Part shown: positions 16,582-25,975 of the stretch, in pieces
How positions within the stretch are numbered: position 1 is the stretch's first letter
How the letters are laid out: each line of letters begins with the position of its first letter
Source of the DNA: Nocardia carnea
GTDB taxonomy: Bacteria; Actinomycetota; Actinomycetes; Mycobacteriales; Mycobacteriaceae
Direction of reading: 5' to 3'
Length of the DNA: 64,000 bases
Assembly: GCF_029868325.1 (NCBI RefSeq)
Contig: NZ_JARWNW010000269.1
Span: 1 to 64,000, forward strand
Notes under the pieces: model-generated
Told to the model about the DNA's origin: nothing
Database searches by the model: none
What the model saw: only the letters and a program-made list of their open reading frames with translations
Position numbers and translations under genes: made by a program

Positions 16582-18066
16582 TCAGCTCTGGACGGACGTG
16601 AATTCCCCGTACACCTTGATCTGCTGAAACTGCTCGAGTGCGCGCGGACCACAGAGGAACCCTCCGTTGCTGCTTGCCTTGTATCCCCCTTGCTCGAACT
16701 TCTCGTTGAGCAGTCCCCACGTGTTGATCCACACGCCCGCAGTCTGCAATTCACGGCCGATCGCGCGCGCACGACCGGAGTTCCGGGTGAAAATCGCTGC
16801 TCCCAGCCCATACTCGGTGGCGTCCGCTCGATGAATTGCATCCACATCGGAATCGAATACCTCGAATGTCTGCACCGGTCCGAATATTTCCTCTTGGACT
16901 ACGGGGATATCGAGCCGCTCGACCTCGAGTAGGGTGGGCCGGTAGAACGCGCCGGCGGCCAACGGCCCGTCGGTAACGAGTCCACCTCTGACCAGCGGTA
17001 CTGCATGGGCCATGGCAGCTTCTACCAGCCGGTCGACCCGCACGGCACTCGCCCTGTCGATCAGCGGCCCGATCTGGCTGGCGGGGTCATCACTCGGACC
17101 CGGTTGTACTGCCGCCAGTGCCGCACTGAGCCGAGTACGGACTTCGTCGGCGATAGCGCGGTGTACGAGTACCCGTGACCCGGTGACACAGAACTGACCG
17201 TTCAACATCGTTGCAGCAGACACCACGGTGGGAATGGCCGCATCGAGATCTGCGTCGTCCAGGAGTATCAGCGGCGTTTTTCCGCCCAGCTCGAGATTGA
17301 GTCTCTTCAGCCGGGGGGCGCTCGCCTCGACGATCTTACGGCCGACCGACGTGCTGCCCGTATAGCTGATAACCGCAACATCCGGAGAGCTCACCAGCAG
17401 CTCCGCGCCCGAGCTGCCGGACTCGGTGAAGATGTTCACCACGCCGGCCGGGAGAATAGAGCTTTGCGCGACTGCTTCCGCGAAAAGAGTATTGGTCAAG
17501 GCTGTCTGTGCCGGCATCTTGACGACAGCTGTGCACCCTGCGGCCAGCGCTGGGCCCAGCCCCCGCGCGGTAAGGGTGATCGGGGCGTTCCAGGGGGTGA
17601 TGATCCCGGCGACGCCGAGCGGTTCAGGACTGGAACGGAAGTGGACGTCCGGGGTGATATCGGCATGTCGGCCGGTATCCGAGTTGATGAGGCAGGCGGC
17701 AGCGTTGTAACGCATCCACTGAACTGCGGTATCGACTTCGAAATTGGCCTGCCACAGGAGTTTGCCGTTCTCTTGGCTCAGCCTGGATGCCAGTTCCCGG
17801 GACCGCGCTTCGATGCCGTCGGCGATCTGAGATATCGCACGCGCCCGCAGATTTACGTCGCGGGACCATTGCCGTGCCGTGAAGGCGGCGCCGGCGGCGG
17901 CGATGGCGGCGGCCGCCTCGTCGGCACCTCCGTCTCGGAATTCTCCGACCACTTCCCCGGTTGACGGATTGACGGACTGCCCCGTAACGGCAGATTCGGT
18001 CCATTCCGCGTTGATCCAGTGCCGGGCGGGAACGGCCGGTCTGGCTGTGATCTCGATCGCGGTCAT
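16582..18066 (-). CDS. Aldehyde dehydrogenase
   Basis: 494 residues, ATG with ACAGGAGT upstream. ITPWNAPITLTARGLGPAL, Glu in LELGGKTPLIL and nucleophile Cys293 (NGQFCVTGS) are present, then QEEIFGPVQTFEVF. Length is standard for a cytosolic NAD-dependent enzyme. It sits between the acyl-CoA ligase (57 bases) and the SDR (42 bases), a natural alcohol to aldehyde to acid to CoA series. It is only a distant relative of the enzyme at 11382. Confidence 0.9.
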   Translation of the reverse strand: MTAIEITARPAVPARHWINAEWTESAVTGQSVNPSTGEVVGEFRDGGADEAAAAIAAAGAAFTARQWSRDVNLRARAISQIADGIEARSRELASRLSQENGKLLWQANFEVDTAVQWMRYNAAACLINSDTGRHADITPDVHFRSSPEPLGVAGIITPWNAPITLTARGLGPALAAGCTAVVKMPAQTALTNTLFAEAVAQSSILPAGVVNIFTESGSSGAELLVSSPDVAVISYTGSTSVGRKIVEASAPRLKRLNLELGGKTPLILLDDADLDAAIPTVVSAATMLNGQFCVTGSRVLVHRAIADEVRTRLSAALAAVQPGPSDDPASQIGPLIDRASAVRVDRLVEAAMAHAVPLVRGGLVTDGPLAAGAFYRPTLLEVERLDIPVVQEEIFGPVQTFEVFDSDVDAIHRADATEYGLGAAIFTRNSGRARAIGRELQTAGVWINTWGLLNEKFEQGGYKASSNGGFLCGPRALEQFQQIKVYGEFTSVQS

Positions 18067-18123
18067 ATGCGTACTCCTGTCATCGTTGGCAGTAGCCGGG
18101 ATGGTGTGATGTCGATCGGCTGG

Positions 18124-19719
18124 TTACCCGGCTGCCGATATGTGTTCGAGGATTGTTCGAACCGCTTTCTTGTCCGGCTTTCCCAAGCCGGTCAGCGGTA
18201 TGGAATCGACCACCACGAAACGCTTCGGCGTGTGCACCGGGCCCTTGCGACCTCGCACGTTCTCCCGGAGCTCGGAACTGAGAACCGGAATGAACTCGTC
18301 GTCACGGCGAGCGCTGGGGCGGAGCACGAGCACCGCGGTCACTGCTTCCCCCCATTTGTCGTCGGGGGTTCCGACGACACAGACCTGTTCCACGGCTGGG
18401 TGTTCGGAGATGATGTCCTCCACCTCCCGTGGGAAGACATTGAAGCCGCCCGTAACGATCATGTCCTTGATCCGGTCCACGATGTACAGGTAACCGTCGC
18501 GGTCTTCGCGAGCGAGGTCTCCAGTGTGCAACCAACCATCGCGGAAGGTAGCCGCGGTGATCTCGTGCTGATTCCGATAGCCGTCGCTGAGCAATGGACC
18601 GCTGACGCAGATCTCCCCCACTCGGCCTCGGCGCACCGGCTCGCCGTCGTCGCCCAGCAGGGCGCATCGTACGAACTGTGTCGGCCGGCCGCAGGAGCTG
18701 CGCCGTCGTTCGTCGTGCTCGGTCGTGGACAAGTAGGTGATCGCCATCGGAGCTTCGGATTGGCCGTAGAACTGGGCGAGTTTCGGACCGAAGCGGTCGA
18801 GCGCCTCCGCCAGCCGTGCCGGGTTGATTGCGGATGCACCGTAATAGATGATCTCGAGCGACGAGAGGTCACGCTTGTCGAGATCGGGATGATCCAGCAG
18901 CGCGTAGATCATCGACGGGACGAGCATCAGTGCTGTTATTCGCTTCTTCTCGATTGTCTCCAGCACGGCGGCTGCGTCGAACTTCGGCAATAAGAGGAAC
19001 GTTCCACCGTTCACCAATACGGGGGTGACGAAGGCCGCACCAGCATGCGAGAGAGGCGTACAGCTGAGGAACCGGGGGCGGCTGGGCCACTCCCATTCGG
19101 CCAGCTGGATCGTCGTCATACTGAAGTAGCTCTGTGCAGTCAGCTGGACGCCCTTCGGCTTCCCGGTGGTGCCGCCGGTGTACACCAGGCTGGTGACGTG
19201 ATGCGGTGACAACGCGGCGGCGACCAGCGGTTGCGGCTGGAATGTCGCCGCGTGGCCGACTATGTCTGTCGCGACATGCGCCAACTCCCGCGGCACCGGG
19301 CCGAACGTCAAGATCTGGCGCAGTGATTCGACACGATCCATGAGGGCCAGCGCGCGCTGCACGTACTCGGGTGTGGGGTCGACGATCAGTGCGGTGGCAC
19401 CGGAGTCCTCGAGAATGTAGGCGTGGTCGTCCAGCGAACCGAGCGGATGCAAGGCCACGCGCCGATAGCCGCGAATATGCATGGCGGCGATATCGATCAA
19501 GACCTCAGGGCGGTTTCGCGAAAGCAGGGCCACCGACGAATCGGACCCCGCACCCAGCGACTCGGATGCTTGAATATAACGGCTGACTTCTTCACCTAAT
19601 CGACGCCCCGACAGCGTGGTGGACCGGGACGAAAGCATCGGCGAATCCGCATAACGGCGCAAGGCCCCGACAAGAAGGTGACCGTTATGGTTCGGCTGGT
19701 GTAGGGCGCTTGTTTTCAT
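18124..19719 (-). CDS. Acyl-CoA ligase (FadD-type, AMP-forming)
   Basis: 531 residues, ATG with AAGGAG upstream. The P-loop is canonical (LVYTGGTTGKPKGVQL), then FYGQSEAP, the GWLHTGDLAREDRDGYLYI hinge and VDRIKDMIVTGGFNVFPREV. The C-terminal Lys lies in TGLGKPDKKAVR. It makes a CoA thioester from a carboxylic acid, probably the product of the neighbouring aldehyde dehydrogenase or of ring cleavage. Compare the altered P-loop of the synthetase at 5743. Confidence 0.9.
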   Translation of the reverse strand: MKTSALHQPNHNGHLLVGALRRYADSPMLSSRSTTLSGRRLGEEVSRYIQASESLGAGSDSSVALLSRNRPEVLIDIAAMHIRGYRRVALHPLGSLDDHAYILEDSGATALIVDPTPEYVQRALALMDRVESLRQILTFGPVPRELAHVATDIVGHAATFQPQPLVAAALSPHHVTSLVYTGGTTGKPKGVQLTAQSYFSMTTIQLAEWEWPSRPRFLSCTPLSHAGAAFVTPVLVNGGTFLLLPKFDAAAVLETIEKKRITALMLVPSMIYALLDHPDLDKRDLSSLEIIYYGASAINPARLAEALDRFGPKLAQFYGQSEAPMAITYLSTTEHDERRRSSCGRPTQFVRCALLGDDGEPVRRGRVGEICVSGPLLSDGYRNQHEITAATFRDGWLHTGDLAREDRDGYLYIVDRIKDMIVTGGFNVFPREVEDIISEHPAVEQVCVVGTPDDKWGEAVTAVLVLRPSARRDDEFIPVLSSELRENVRGRKGPVHTPKRFVVVDSIPLTGLGKPDKKAVRTILEHISAAG

Positions 19720-19776
19720 AGCCAGTTGAACTCCTTCGGGAGCGCGGCAGCCTTCCGGGAAGTGTTCGCGTCGGAG

Positions 19777-20298
19777 TTAGGCATGACGCTCCAGTGATAT
19801 GGCACCGTCCACGACGAGCGAGCGGCCGATGTAGCCCAATGCTGTGGGCCATCCGAATCGGCGCACGTCCAGAGTCGCACTGCCGGACAAGGTCAACTGC
19901 TCGGCATCGATGCGAACTGCTCCGCGCAGAGGTACTTCGACACCTCGATCGCGGACCACGAGGCGTCCCGCACCCGTAAGCGATGGACCGTGGAGGCGGA
20001 TGTCACGTGATATGAAAGTGATAACGGGATAGTTGCCGGAGTCGAGAAACAGCCTGTTCTGCAGATGTCGATCTCGTAGCCGAATACCGGTGTTCACGCT
20101 GGACGGGTCCATGGTCAGTTCTCCGTCCAGCGACCCGTCGTCGTGCAGTGCTGCCCATCCAGCGAATCGCTCGAAAGCTCCGCGCGCCATCCGCGCCCCG
20201 AACATCCAGCGGGCTTCGAACGAAATCCGGGATGTGGCCGGGTCGACCCGCCACCGCGATGCGCCCGCGCCCGACGCCCGGTCGCGCTCGTCGGTCAC
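19777..20298 (-). CDS. YceI-family lipocalin-like protein
   Basis: 173 residues, GTG start that overlaps the stop of the FAD monooxygenase (GTGA). WRVDPATSRISFEARWMFG at 16-34, then FERFAGWAALHDDGSLDG, LTMDPSSVNTGIRLRDRHL and YPVITFISRDI are all in the YceI pattern. Relatives bind polyisoprenoids or other hydrophobic molecules; this one has no signal peptide and is cytoplasmic. The tight coupling to a hydroxylase suggests a hydrophobic substrate or intermediate, but no function can be assigned. Confidence 0.85.
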   Translation of the reverse strand: MTDERDRASGAGASRWRVDPATSRISFEARWMFGARMARGAFERFAGWAALHDDGSLDGELTMDPSSVNTGIRLRDRHLQNRLFLDSGNYPVITFISRDIRLHGPSLTGAGRLVVRDRGVEVPLRGAVRIDAEQLTLSGSATLDVRRFGWPTALGYIGRSLVVDGAISLERHA

Positions 20299-22031
20299 CG
20301 CGCGAGGACCGTTTCAACCGCAGCGGTGAGAGCCGCGACAGGCTGCTCGTTGCTCGACATGCTACGCCAGGCGACATGGTTGTCCGGGCGGACGATAACC
20401 ACACCGTCATCCTCGATTTCACGCACAGCACTCCATTGCCCGTCCACGTCGCGGTGCGTTGTGCCTATTTGAGCTGTCGCGATGGTGATGGCCAGCTTCT
20501 CGGCCACTTCCCTTGCCGCGTCGACCCACGTACCGCCCCGGCTCCCCGTGATCAGCGCGACGGCATCTTCGGGACCGACGAGGTCATGGGTCGAAATCCG
20601 CTCGCCGGCGTGCTCCAGCCAGGAATGGGGAAGCCGATGTCCCGGGCGGGTCGTGGGAGTATAGACCTGCCCGAGAGGATCACCGGGTGTCGATGCGGAC
20701 CCGTCCGGTACCAGGGCCCCGGTCGCATAGTCGTAGCCCATCTCGAGTTCTTGTGCGCTGAACTCGATACGCTGCGTTTCGGCGACCGTGCGGAAGCGGG
20801 AGCGACGCGCCTCACCTACCAGACCGTCGGCGAAGAATCCGTTGATGATCAAATCGTTCACTTCGGGTGGCAACGGAAAGGGGATGAGCCCGAACCCGGC
20901 GTCGATGGCGAGGTGGTTCTGTGCGGCGAACATGGCCCACTCGACATTGCGGAGGCCGACTGGCTGACGTTCTGTCCCGTAGCTGTCCAGGAGGCGTGGC
21001 GAAGCATGGCCGCGACGGACAGCCGCGAGTTTCCAGGCGAGATTGTGCACGTCTTGGATCCCGCTGTTGAGGCCGAGGCCCGTCGTCGGCGGAAGACGAT
21101 GAGCGGAATCGCCGACGAGAAGAATGCGGCCGTCCTGATAGCGTTCCGCGAGTACGGATTCGGCCCACCAGTGGCTGATCTTCTTCACCGAGATGTCTAT
21201 ATCGGCACCGACCAGCTCACCGATCTTTCCGACGATCGCTGCGTCGTCGGGTACGGGCTCGCCCGGGAGAACCGCGAAGTGCGCAGTCCATTCCTCTGAT
21301 TTCGGGCCCCACGAGGGCCCCATCGGGACCAGGCGTCCACCGCTGGGCAGGAAGTGGGAGATGATGACTCCCTCGTTCCACCAGCGCGAAAGGTCTGCGG
21401 ATATATGCGCGGTGACGGTCTCGAAGATCTTGGAAGCACCGACCATACCTATTCCGAGGAGCCGGCCTATGGTTTTTCCACCGTCGGCACCGACGACATA
21501 GTCCGCGTGTACCGAGTATTCCTCGCCGCCGGCGCGGTCGTGCACCAGCGCCTCGACGCCTTGACCGTTGTCCGCCAGGCTCAGTAGTTCGTGCCCGAAT
21601 TTCACTGCTCCGGAACTTCGGTCATGTGCTGCGGCTCGCAACAGCGGTTCCAGGCGAAGTTGCGGAAGATTGGTAGGCGGACATACAGAATTGCGCCGGT
21701 ACTCTGCGGTGGAACTGCCGGCACCGAAGCATTCCATCTCGAATATCTGTTTCCCGTTGTGTGGACCCGCGCCGGTCAGCGTTGTCCGCCACTCGACCTT
21801 GGACATGTCTTTCAGTGGGATACCTTGCGCGTACACGGCGTCGGCTATGCCGAACTGCCGGAATATCTCCATCGTGCGCGGATTCAGGTAGTGAGCTTTG
21901 GGAAGATCGGATGTCGAATCGTGGCGCTCGATGAGCATATGCTCGATTCCGTAGTCCGACAACATGATGGACATCATCAGTCCGGTACTACCGCCGCCTA
22001 CGATCAGTACTGGTACATCACAGCGTGGCAC
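20295..22031 (-). CDS. FAD-dependent aromatic hydroxylase (PheA/TfdB-type monooxygenase)
   Basis: 578 residues, GTG start with AAAGGAAG upstream. FAD motif LIVGGGSTGLMMSIML at 9-24, then the second FAD/NADPH motif and GRILLVGDSAHRLPPTTGLG, then a thioredoxin-like C-terminal third (TGSRGGTWVDAARE). This is the group A flavoprotein hydroxylase pattern of phenol and resorcinol-type hydroxylases. Expected to add one oxygen to a phenolic ring using NAD(P)H. Genes for a VOC-type extradiol enzyme and a FAH hydrolase lie next to it, a hydroxylation, ring cleavage, hydrolysis order. Confidence 0.88.
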   Translation of the reverse strand: MPRCDVPVLIVGGGSTGLMMSIMLSDYGIEHMLIERHDSTSDLPKAHYLNPRTMEIFRQFGIADAVYAQGIPLKDMSKVEWRTTLTGAGPHNGKQIFEMECFGAGSSTAEYRRNSVCPPTNLPQLRLEPLLRAAAHDRSSGAVKFGHELLSLADNGQGVEALVHDRAGGEEYSVHADYVVGADGGKTIGRLLGIGMVGASKIFETVTAHISADLSRWWNEGVIISHFLPSGGRLVPMGPSWGPKSEEWTAHFAVLPGEPVPDDAAIVGKIGELVGADIDISVKKISHWWAESVLAERYQDGRILLVGDSAHRLPPTTGLGLNSGIQDVHNLAWKLAAVRRGHASPRLLDSYGTERQPVGLRNVEWAMFAAQNHLAIDAGFGLIPFPLPPEVNDLIINGFFADGLVGEARRSRFRTVAETQRIEFSAQELEMGYDYATGALVPDGSASTPGDPLGQVYTPTTRPGHRLPHSWLEHAGERISTHDLVGPEDAVALITGSRGGTWVDAAREVAEKLAITIATAQIGTTHRDVDGQWSAVREIEDDGVVIVRPDNHVAWRSMSSNEQPVAALTAAVETVLAR

Positions 22032-22094
22032 TACATTCTTCCTTTCGGGCGCCGAAACGGCATGGGTAGATCGATATATGACCGGCCGCCGACA

Positions 22095-22544
22095 TCAGAG
22101 GCCGTCGATGACGAAAGCCGGCGTCAACTTGCGTTGCGCAAGGCGCCAGCGTCCGTCCTTTTCGAGTCGGTACACGTCATCGACATCGCCGATGATCACC
22201 TGCGGTCGTTCGGCTTCGCCGATTTTCCGGTAGATGGTCATGATGATCGTTCCCCGGACCTGGTCGGCATCTTCTCGGGTCAGCCGGATATTGGACACGA
22301 TATGTCGAGACAGGATGTCCTGGTTGTGCGCACGCTGTTCCAGATGCCGGCGAATGGCGACGATCCCGCTGACCTCACTTCCCGCCACGGACATGACCGC
22401 GTCAGAGGTGAAAAGATCCGCTGCTCGGTCGGCGTGTCCATGGTCGACGAGCCAGGAGTATTCGGTGGTTAGAGCTTCGATCGCACGACGTGTTTCACTG
22501 TCTACGACAAGGCCGGGTTCGTTGCGCATACGATTGCCCCTCAT
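22095..22544 (-). CDS. SnoaL/NTF2-like protein
   Basis: 149 residues; its ATG overlaps the stop of the VOC gene (ATGA). The cone-shaped SnoaL_4 pattern is clear: ALTTEYSWLVDHGHADRAADLF, SGIVAIRRHLEQR, HIVSNIRLT, then GDVDDVYRLEKDGRWRLAQR near the end. Related small subunits occur with ring-hydroxylating oxygenases, but no large subunit is encoded here. It may be a standalone isomerase, dehydratase or hydroxylase helper. Confidence 0.8.
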   Translation of the reverse strand: MRGNRMRNEPGLVVDSETRRAIEALTTEYSWLVDHGHADRAADLFTSDAVMSVAGSEVSGIVAIRRHLEQRAHNQDILSRHIVSNIRLTREDADQVRGTIIMTIYRKIGEAERPQVIIGDVDDVYRLEKDGRWRLAQRKLTPAFVIDGL

Positions 22545-23173
22545 ATCGTGCGGACGGCATCGAAGCCGCCCGCTCCGGTGTCGGGCCGCTTGCGCAATTC
22601 GAATTCGGGAACCCCATCGTGGAACCTTCGTACGAAATCATCGGCGTCGATCTCCACACCGATGGGATTCTTGGGGAATTCCACGGCAAGAAAGGCGTTG
22701 GTCTCGTCGATAGTGGCGAAATTGTCTACCTGCAGCTCGATCTGATTGCTGTCCGGGTCTCGGTAGTAGAACGAGATCGTCGGCCCGTGGTTGATCGTCC
22801 AATACGGCTCGATTCCCAGCGCTTTGAGTCTTTCGTAGGTCGCCACGAGGTGTCCGAGTGTGGCGTAGGTGAAGGCAACGTGCTCGAGGCCTGCGGACAT
22901 CGCCGGGCGCTCCACCAATGTCGGCACATTGGCCACTGCGACGCGGTGATGCTCCTCGTCGTAAGTCAAGAAGCACAGCGCACCCGGCGCCTCGAATGTC
23001 GTGCGAGCAGCCAGCACCGTCTTGTACCAAGTGAGCATTTCTTCGTAGCGAGTCGTGCGCAGAACGACGTGCGCGAGCCGTGCCGGACTGATCGGCGCCG
23101 CGGCTTCCACGGCGTGCGGCGAAGCCTCCTGTGACACTGCGATCTCCCGTTCTCCCCCGAGTTTGTTGACCAT
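22541..23173 (-). CDS. VOC-superfamily extradiol-dioxygenase-like protein
   Basis: 210 residues. One glyoxalase/VOC unit at about 32-150 holds the 2-His-1-carboxylate set of extradiol dioxygenases: His35 (LAHVVLRT), His98 (GLEHVAF) and Glu146 (NQIELQ); the HGPTISFYYRDPDSN segment is typical of ring-cleaving members. It is shorter than classical two-domain type I enzymes (about 290). First gene of the seven-gene minus-strand unit, 11 bases from the TTGAT-N6-ATCAA operator. Probable Fe(II) ring cleavage; a lyase role is the alternative. Confidence 0.82.
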   Translation of the reverse strand: MVNKLGGEREIAVSQEASPHAVEAAAPISPARLAHVVLRTTRYEEMLTWYKTVLAARTTFEAPGALCFLTYDEEHHRVAVANVPTLVERPAMSAGLEHVAFTYATLGHLVATYERLKALGIEPYWTINHGPTISFYYRDPDSNQIELQVDNFATIDETNAFLAVEFPKNPIGVEIDADDFVRRFHDGVPEFELRKRPDTGAGGFDAVRTI

Positions 23174-23183
23174 ATCATTCTTC

Positions 23184-23199
23184 TTGATAGTACTATCAA
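23184..23199. promoter_or_regulatory. Perfect 16-base palindrome: TetR operator of the ring-degradation unit
   Basis: TTGATAGTACTATCAA is a perfect palindrome located 11 bases before the start of the VOC gene and 92 before the FAH-hydrolase gene, so it can control both directions. A near copy, TTGATTACCCTATCAA, lies at 24950-24965. The TetR encoded between them is the likely binder. On the minus strand TGGACA (23217-23212) may be the -35 box. Confidence 0.75.
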
Positions 23200-23290
23200 T
23201 TTAGGACGGCTTGTCCACGGCGTCAACCCCCGAGCGGGCACGCGCCACCCGAAACGGCCCATCACCAACCGCCTGGAAGACAGGGAACAG

Positions 23291-24154
23291 ATGCACCTCT
23301 ACAGAACTTCTCGAGGACTCGCGCGCAACAGCGACGACGGCCTACTACTACTCGACCTGCCCTACCCGGACGTGGCAGCGTTGTTCGAAGCAGGCCCCGA
23401 GCAGGCCGCGACAGCGCCCGTCCGGGCACAGGTCGCGTTCGACGAAGTCGAACTGTTGGCCCCGATCGGCAGGCCGTGCCGGATCGTTGTGGTCGGCCTG
23501 AACTACCGCGCCCATGCGTCGGAGACCGGCGCGGAGATTCCGGCCTCGCCGACGTTCTTCTGCGTCGACGGTGGGCCGGTGACGGGCCCCGGGGACCACA
23601 TCGTCCTGCCGCCGGCGGCACCGGATTTTGTCGATTACGAAGGAGAGGTAGGTGTAGTGATCGCCCGTGCCGCATACAACGTGCCGGCCGAGGATGCGTG
23701 GAACTTCGTCGGCGGGCTGACCTGTGTCAACGATGTATCGGCCCGAGACCTACAGGCAGCCGCACTTCGGGAAGCGGGCTCGGCGGGCCTCGGCTTCTCG
23801 AAGGCGCTGGATACGTTCAAGCCGATCGGTCCCGCTGTGGTGACGACGGACTCCTTTTCCTTACCGCTGGACGTCGGCTTGACGACCACAGTGAACGGAG
23901 AAATCCGGCAACAGGGCAGGACGAGCGATCTGATTTTCGATATTCCGACGCTTGTGTCGGCGGTATCGCGAATGGTCACGTTACTACCGGGGGACTTGAT
24001 CTGCACGGGTACACCCGCCGGGGTCGGAGCGGCGACAGGCCGTTTCCTCGAGCCCGGCGATATCGTCGATATCGAGGTCGAGGGGATCGGCACACTGAGC
24101 AACCGTGTCGTCGCACACCCGCCGGCGGATATCGGAGCTACGCGGCCATCCTGA
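23291..24154 (+). CDS. Fumarylacetoacetate-hydrolase-family protein
   Basis: 287 residues. The FAH fold spans about 70-280: RIVVVGLNYRAHASETG, DYEGEVGVVIAR (metal-binding Glu pair), CVNDVSARDLQ (metal-binding Asp), GFSKALDTFKPIGP and LICTGTPAGVGA. Members hydrolyse or decarboxylate acyl pyruvates and 2-oxo-hept-3-ene-dioates produced by ring cleavage, using Mg2+. It reads away from the VOC gene across the palindrome at 23184 and its stop abuts the convergent TetR stop. Probably acts after the ring-cleavage step. Confidence 0.88.
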   Translation: MHLYRTSRGLARNSDDGLLLLDLPYPDVAALFEAGPEQAATAPVRAQVAFDEVELLAPIGRPCRIVVVGLNYRAHASETGAEIPASPTFFCVDGGPVTGPGDHIVLPPAAPDFVDYEGEVGVVIARAAYNVPAEDAWNFVGGLTCVNDVSARDLQAAALREAGSAGLGFSKALDTFKPIGPAVVTTDSFSLPLDVGLTTTVNGEIRQQGRTSDLIFDIPTLVSAVSRMVTLLPGDLICTGTPAGVGAATGRFLEPGDIVDIEVEGIGTLSNRVVAHPPADIGATRPS

Positions 24155-24838
24155 TCAATCCTGTTCGGTAGTCAGAAGCCCCTTCAATGTCAGGTCGATC
24201 GTGACCCGGGTGTACGTCTCGACGGCATCCGGGTCGGCTGTGTCGATACCGTACATCCGCTCCATCAAGGCACTCGTCATGAAGAACGCGGAGGCGCTGC
24301 CGACGATGAAGCGGGCCACGAACGGAATCGGAAGATCGTCGCGGATCCGGCCGTCTCGCCGACCGAGCTCGATCAACTTGGACAGATGCTGTTCCAAAGG
24401 AGCGATATAGGTGTCGGTCAGCCAGTTGACCCTATCGGTGGAGAACTGGGCCTCGCTCGCCAGCAATGGCGCGACGTTGGGGTGCCTGGCGAGGAAGGAG
24501 ATATGCCGGCGAATCAAGACCTGCAACGCCGAGACGGGATCCAACTCCTCCAGTTCATGGTTGAGTTTTTGCTGCACCAGCATCTCGCTGAACGCCTTGC
24601 TGATCGCGGCTCGCCAGAGCTCATCCTTCGACGCGAAGTAGTAATGCATCAACGGCTGGGCGACGCCGGCACTCCGCGCCACGGCCGACATGGAAGTGCC
24701 TTCATAACCGGAGCGCGCGAAGCAGTCGATGGCCGTCTCCAAAATCACGTCTCGCGTAGCGGCGCCCCGCTGCGACGGCTCCACCGACTTCGCCAGTTTG
24801 CCGCCTCGACCGTTTCGACGTGACGATGCAGCTGACAT
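24155..24838 (-). CDS. TetR-family repressor
   Basis: 227 residues, ATG with GGAGGAAAG upstream. Basic N-terminal tail (RRNGRGGKLAK), then the helix-turn-helix at about 27-72 (ILETAIDCFARSGYEGTS, ending GVAQPLMHYYFASKDEL). C-terminal half fits the TetR_C family with two partly helical ligand segments. It sits between two plus-strand promoters that each carry TTGAT-N6-ATCAA, so autoregulation and control of both units are likely. Confidence 0.9.
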   Translation of the reverse strand: MSAASSRRNGRGGKLAKSVEPSQRGAATRDVILETAIDCFARSGYEGTSMSAVARSAGVAQPLMHYYFASKDELWRAAISKAFSEMLVQQKLNHELEELDPVSALQVLIRRHISFLARHPNVAPLLASEAQFSTDRVNWLTDTYIAPLEQHLSKLIELGRRDGRIRDDLPIPFVARFIVGSASAFFMTSALMERMYGIDTADPDAVETYTRVTIDLTLKGLLTTEQD

Positions 24839-24931
24839 GGATCTTTCCTCCTAGGTTCGGCCACTCTCAGCATTGCACAGCCGTTATCGCGTCGGCGGCT
24901 CGGACTACGCCGGGCGGTCGTAGCAAAGTTG

Positions 24932-24967
24932 TTTACACAATCCATTTTCTTGATTACCCTATCAATC
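24932..24967 (+). promoter_or_regulatory. Promoter with TetR operator overlapping the -10 box
   Basis: TTTACA (24932-24937), 17 bases, TACCCT (24955-24960). The operator TTGATTACCCTATCAA (24950-24965) covers the -10 box, and the ATG at 24968 comes 7 bases after it, which would make the transcript leaderless or nearly so. The operator matches the perfect palindrome at 23184 in both outer half-sites. Confidence 0.65.
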
Positions 24968-25975
24968 ATGAAATCGATGCGCGTCATCACTATCGAAGAA
25001 CACTTCCACCACCCCGAGGTCAGCGCCGAAGTGCGGGCGCTATCGGGACCGCTGCCGGTGGAGCCCGATGACGGATTCGCCGACTTCATCCAGGCAGAGT
25101 TCATGCCCGATCGGGAGTCGGCCGAACAGCTCGGCGGTAAACGCCTTGCCCATATGGACAAGGCCGGGATCGATGTCCAAGTCGTATCGCACGGCGCGTT
25201 CAGCCCGAACAACCTGGACCGCCCCGAGGCCGTCGATCTCTGCCGTCGGGTCAATGACCGTCTGGCACAGCAGATTGCAGAGCATCCGACCCGGTTTCGC
25301 GGATTCGCCACGATCCCCCTGCACAATCCGGCGGCGGCAGCCGACGAGCTGAAACGATGCGTGAACGAACTCGGTTTCGTAGGAACTCTGGTCACGGGGA
25401 CCTGCGGCGGGCGATTCCTGGACGACGAGCGCTTCGATCCGATCCTGACCGCCGCCGAGGAGGTCGACCTCCCGATCTATGTACATCCTGGTATGCCGGG
25501 CAATCCCACGTTGGCCGGCTACTACTCTGGAAACTGGCCGGCATCAGTCCAATTCACCTTGGCCACCCATGCCTTCGGCTGGCATATGGAGGCCGGGATC
25601 CACATACTCAGGCTCATCTTGTCCGGAGCTCTGGACCGTCACCCCGGGCTCAAGCTCCTGAGCGGCCACTGGGGCGAATTCGCCGCAGGGTGGCTCGACC
25701 GCCTCGACGGAACTTTCGCAAAGACCGGCCACCTCGAACGCACAGTGAGCGATTATTACCGCGACCACGTGTGGGTGACTCCGTCGGGTATGTACACCCA
25801 CAACCAGATGAACTACATGCTGGCCGAAGTCGGCGCCGACCGGATCATTCACTCCGAAGACTTCCCCTACCTGGTGCGAGACGATGTATCGGAGTTCCTG
25901 ATCCACGCCGATCTCGACGACGATCAGCGGAACGCGATCGCGCACCGCAACGCAGAGCAGCTGATGCGAATCTGA
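24968..25975 (+). CDS. Amidohydrolase-2 family metal enzyme, gamma-resorcylate decarboxylase-like
   Basis: 335 residues from ATG 24968; ATG 24977 is the alternative. TIM-barrel metal ligands match the decarboxylase group: Glu10 and His12 (TIEEHF), His173 (YVHPG), a further His in LSGHWGEF and Asp298 (HSEDFPY). The family decarboxylates hydroxybenzoates without oxidation; some relatives hydrolyse instead. With the hydroxylase, extradiol-type protein and FAH hydrolase next door, entry through a hydroxybenzoate-like acid is plausible. Confidence 0.85.
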   Translation: MKSMRVITIEEHFHHPEVSAEVRALSGPLPVEPDDGFADFIQAEFMPDRESAEQLGGKRLAHMDKAGIDVQVVSHGAFSPNNLDRPEAVDLCRRVNDRLAQQIAEHPTRFRGFATIPLHNPAAAADELKRCVNELGFVGTLVTGTCGGRFLDDERFDPILTAAEEVDLPIYVHPGMPGNPTLAGYYSGNWPASVQFTLATHAFGWHMEAGIHILRLILSGALDRHPGLKLLSGHWGEFAAGWLDRLDGTFAKTGHLERTVSDYYRDHVWVTPSGMYTHNQMNYMLAEVGADRIIHSEDFPYLVRDDVSEFLIHADLDDDQRNAIAHRNAEQLMRI

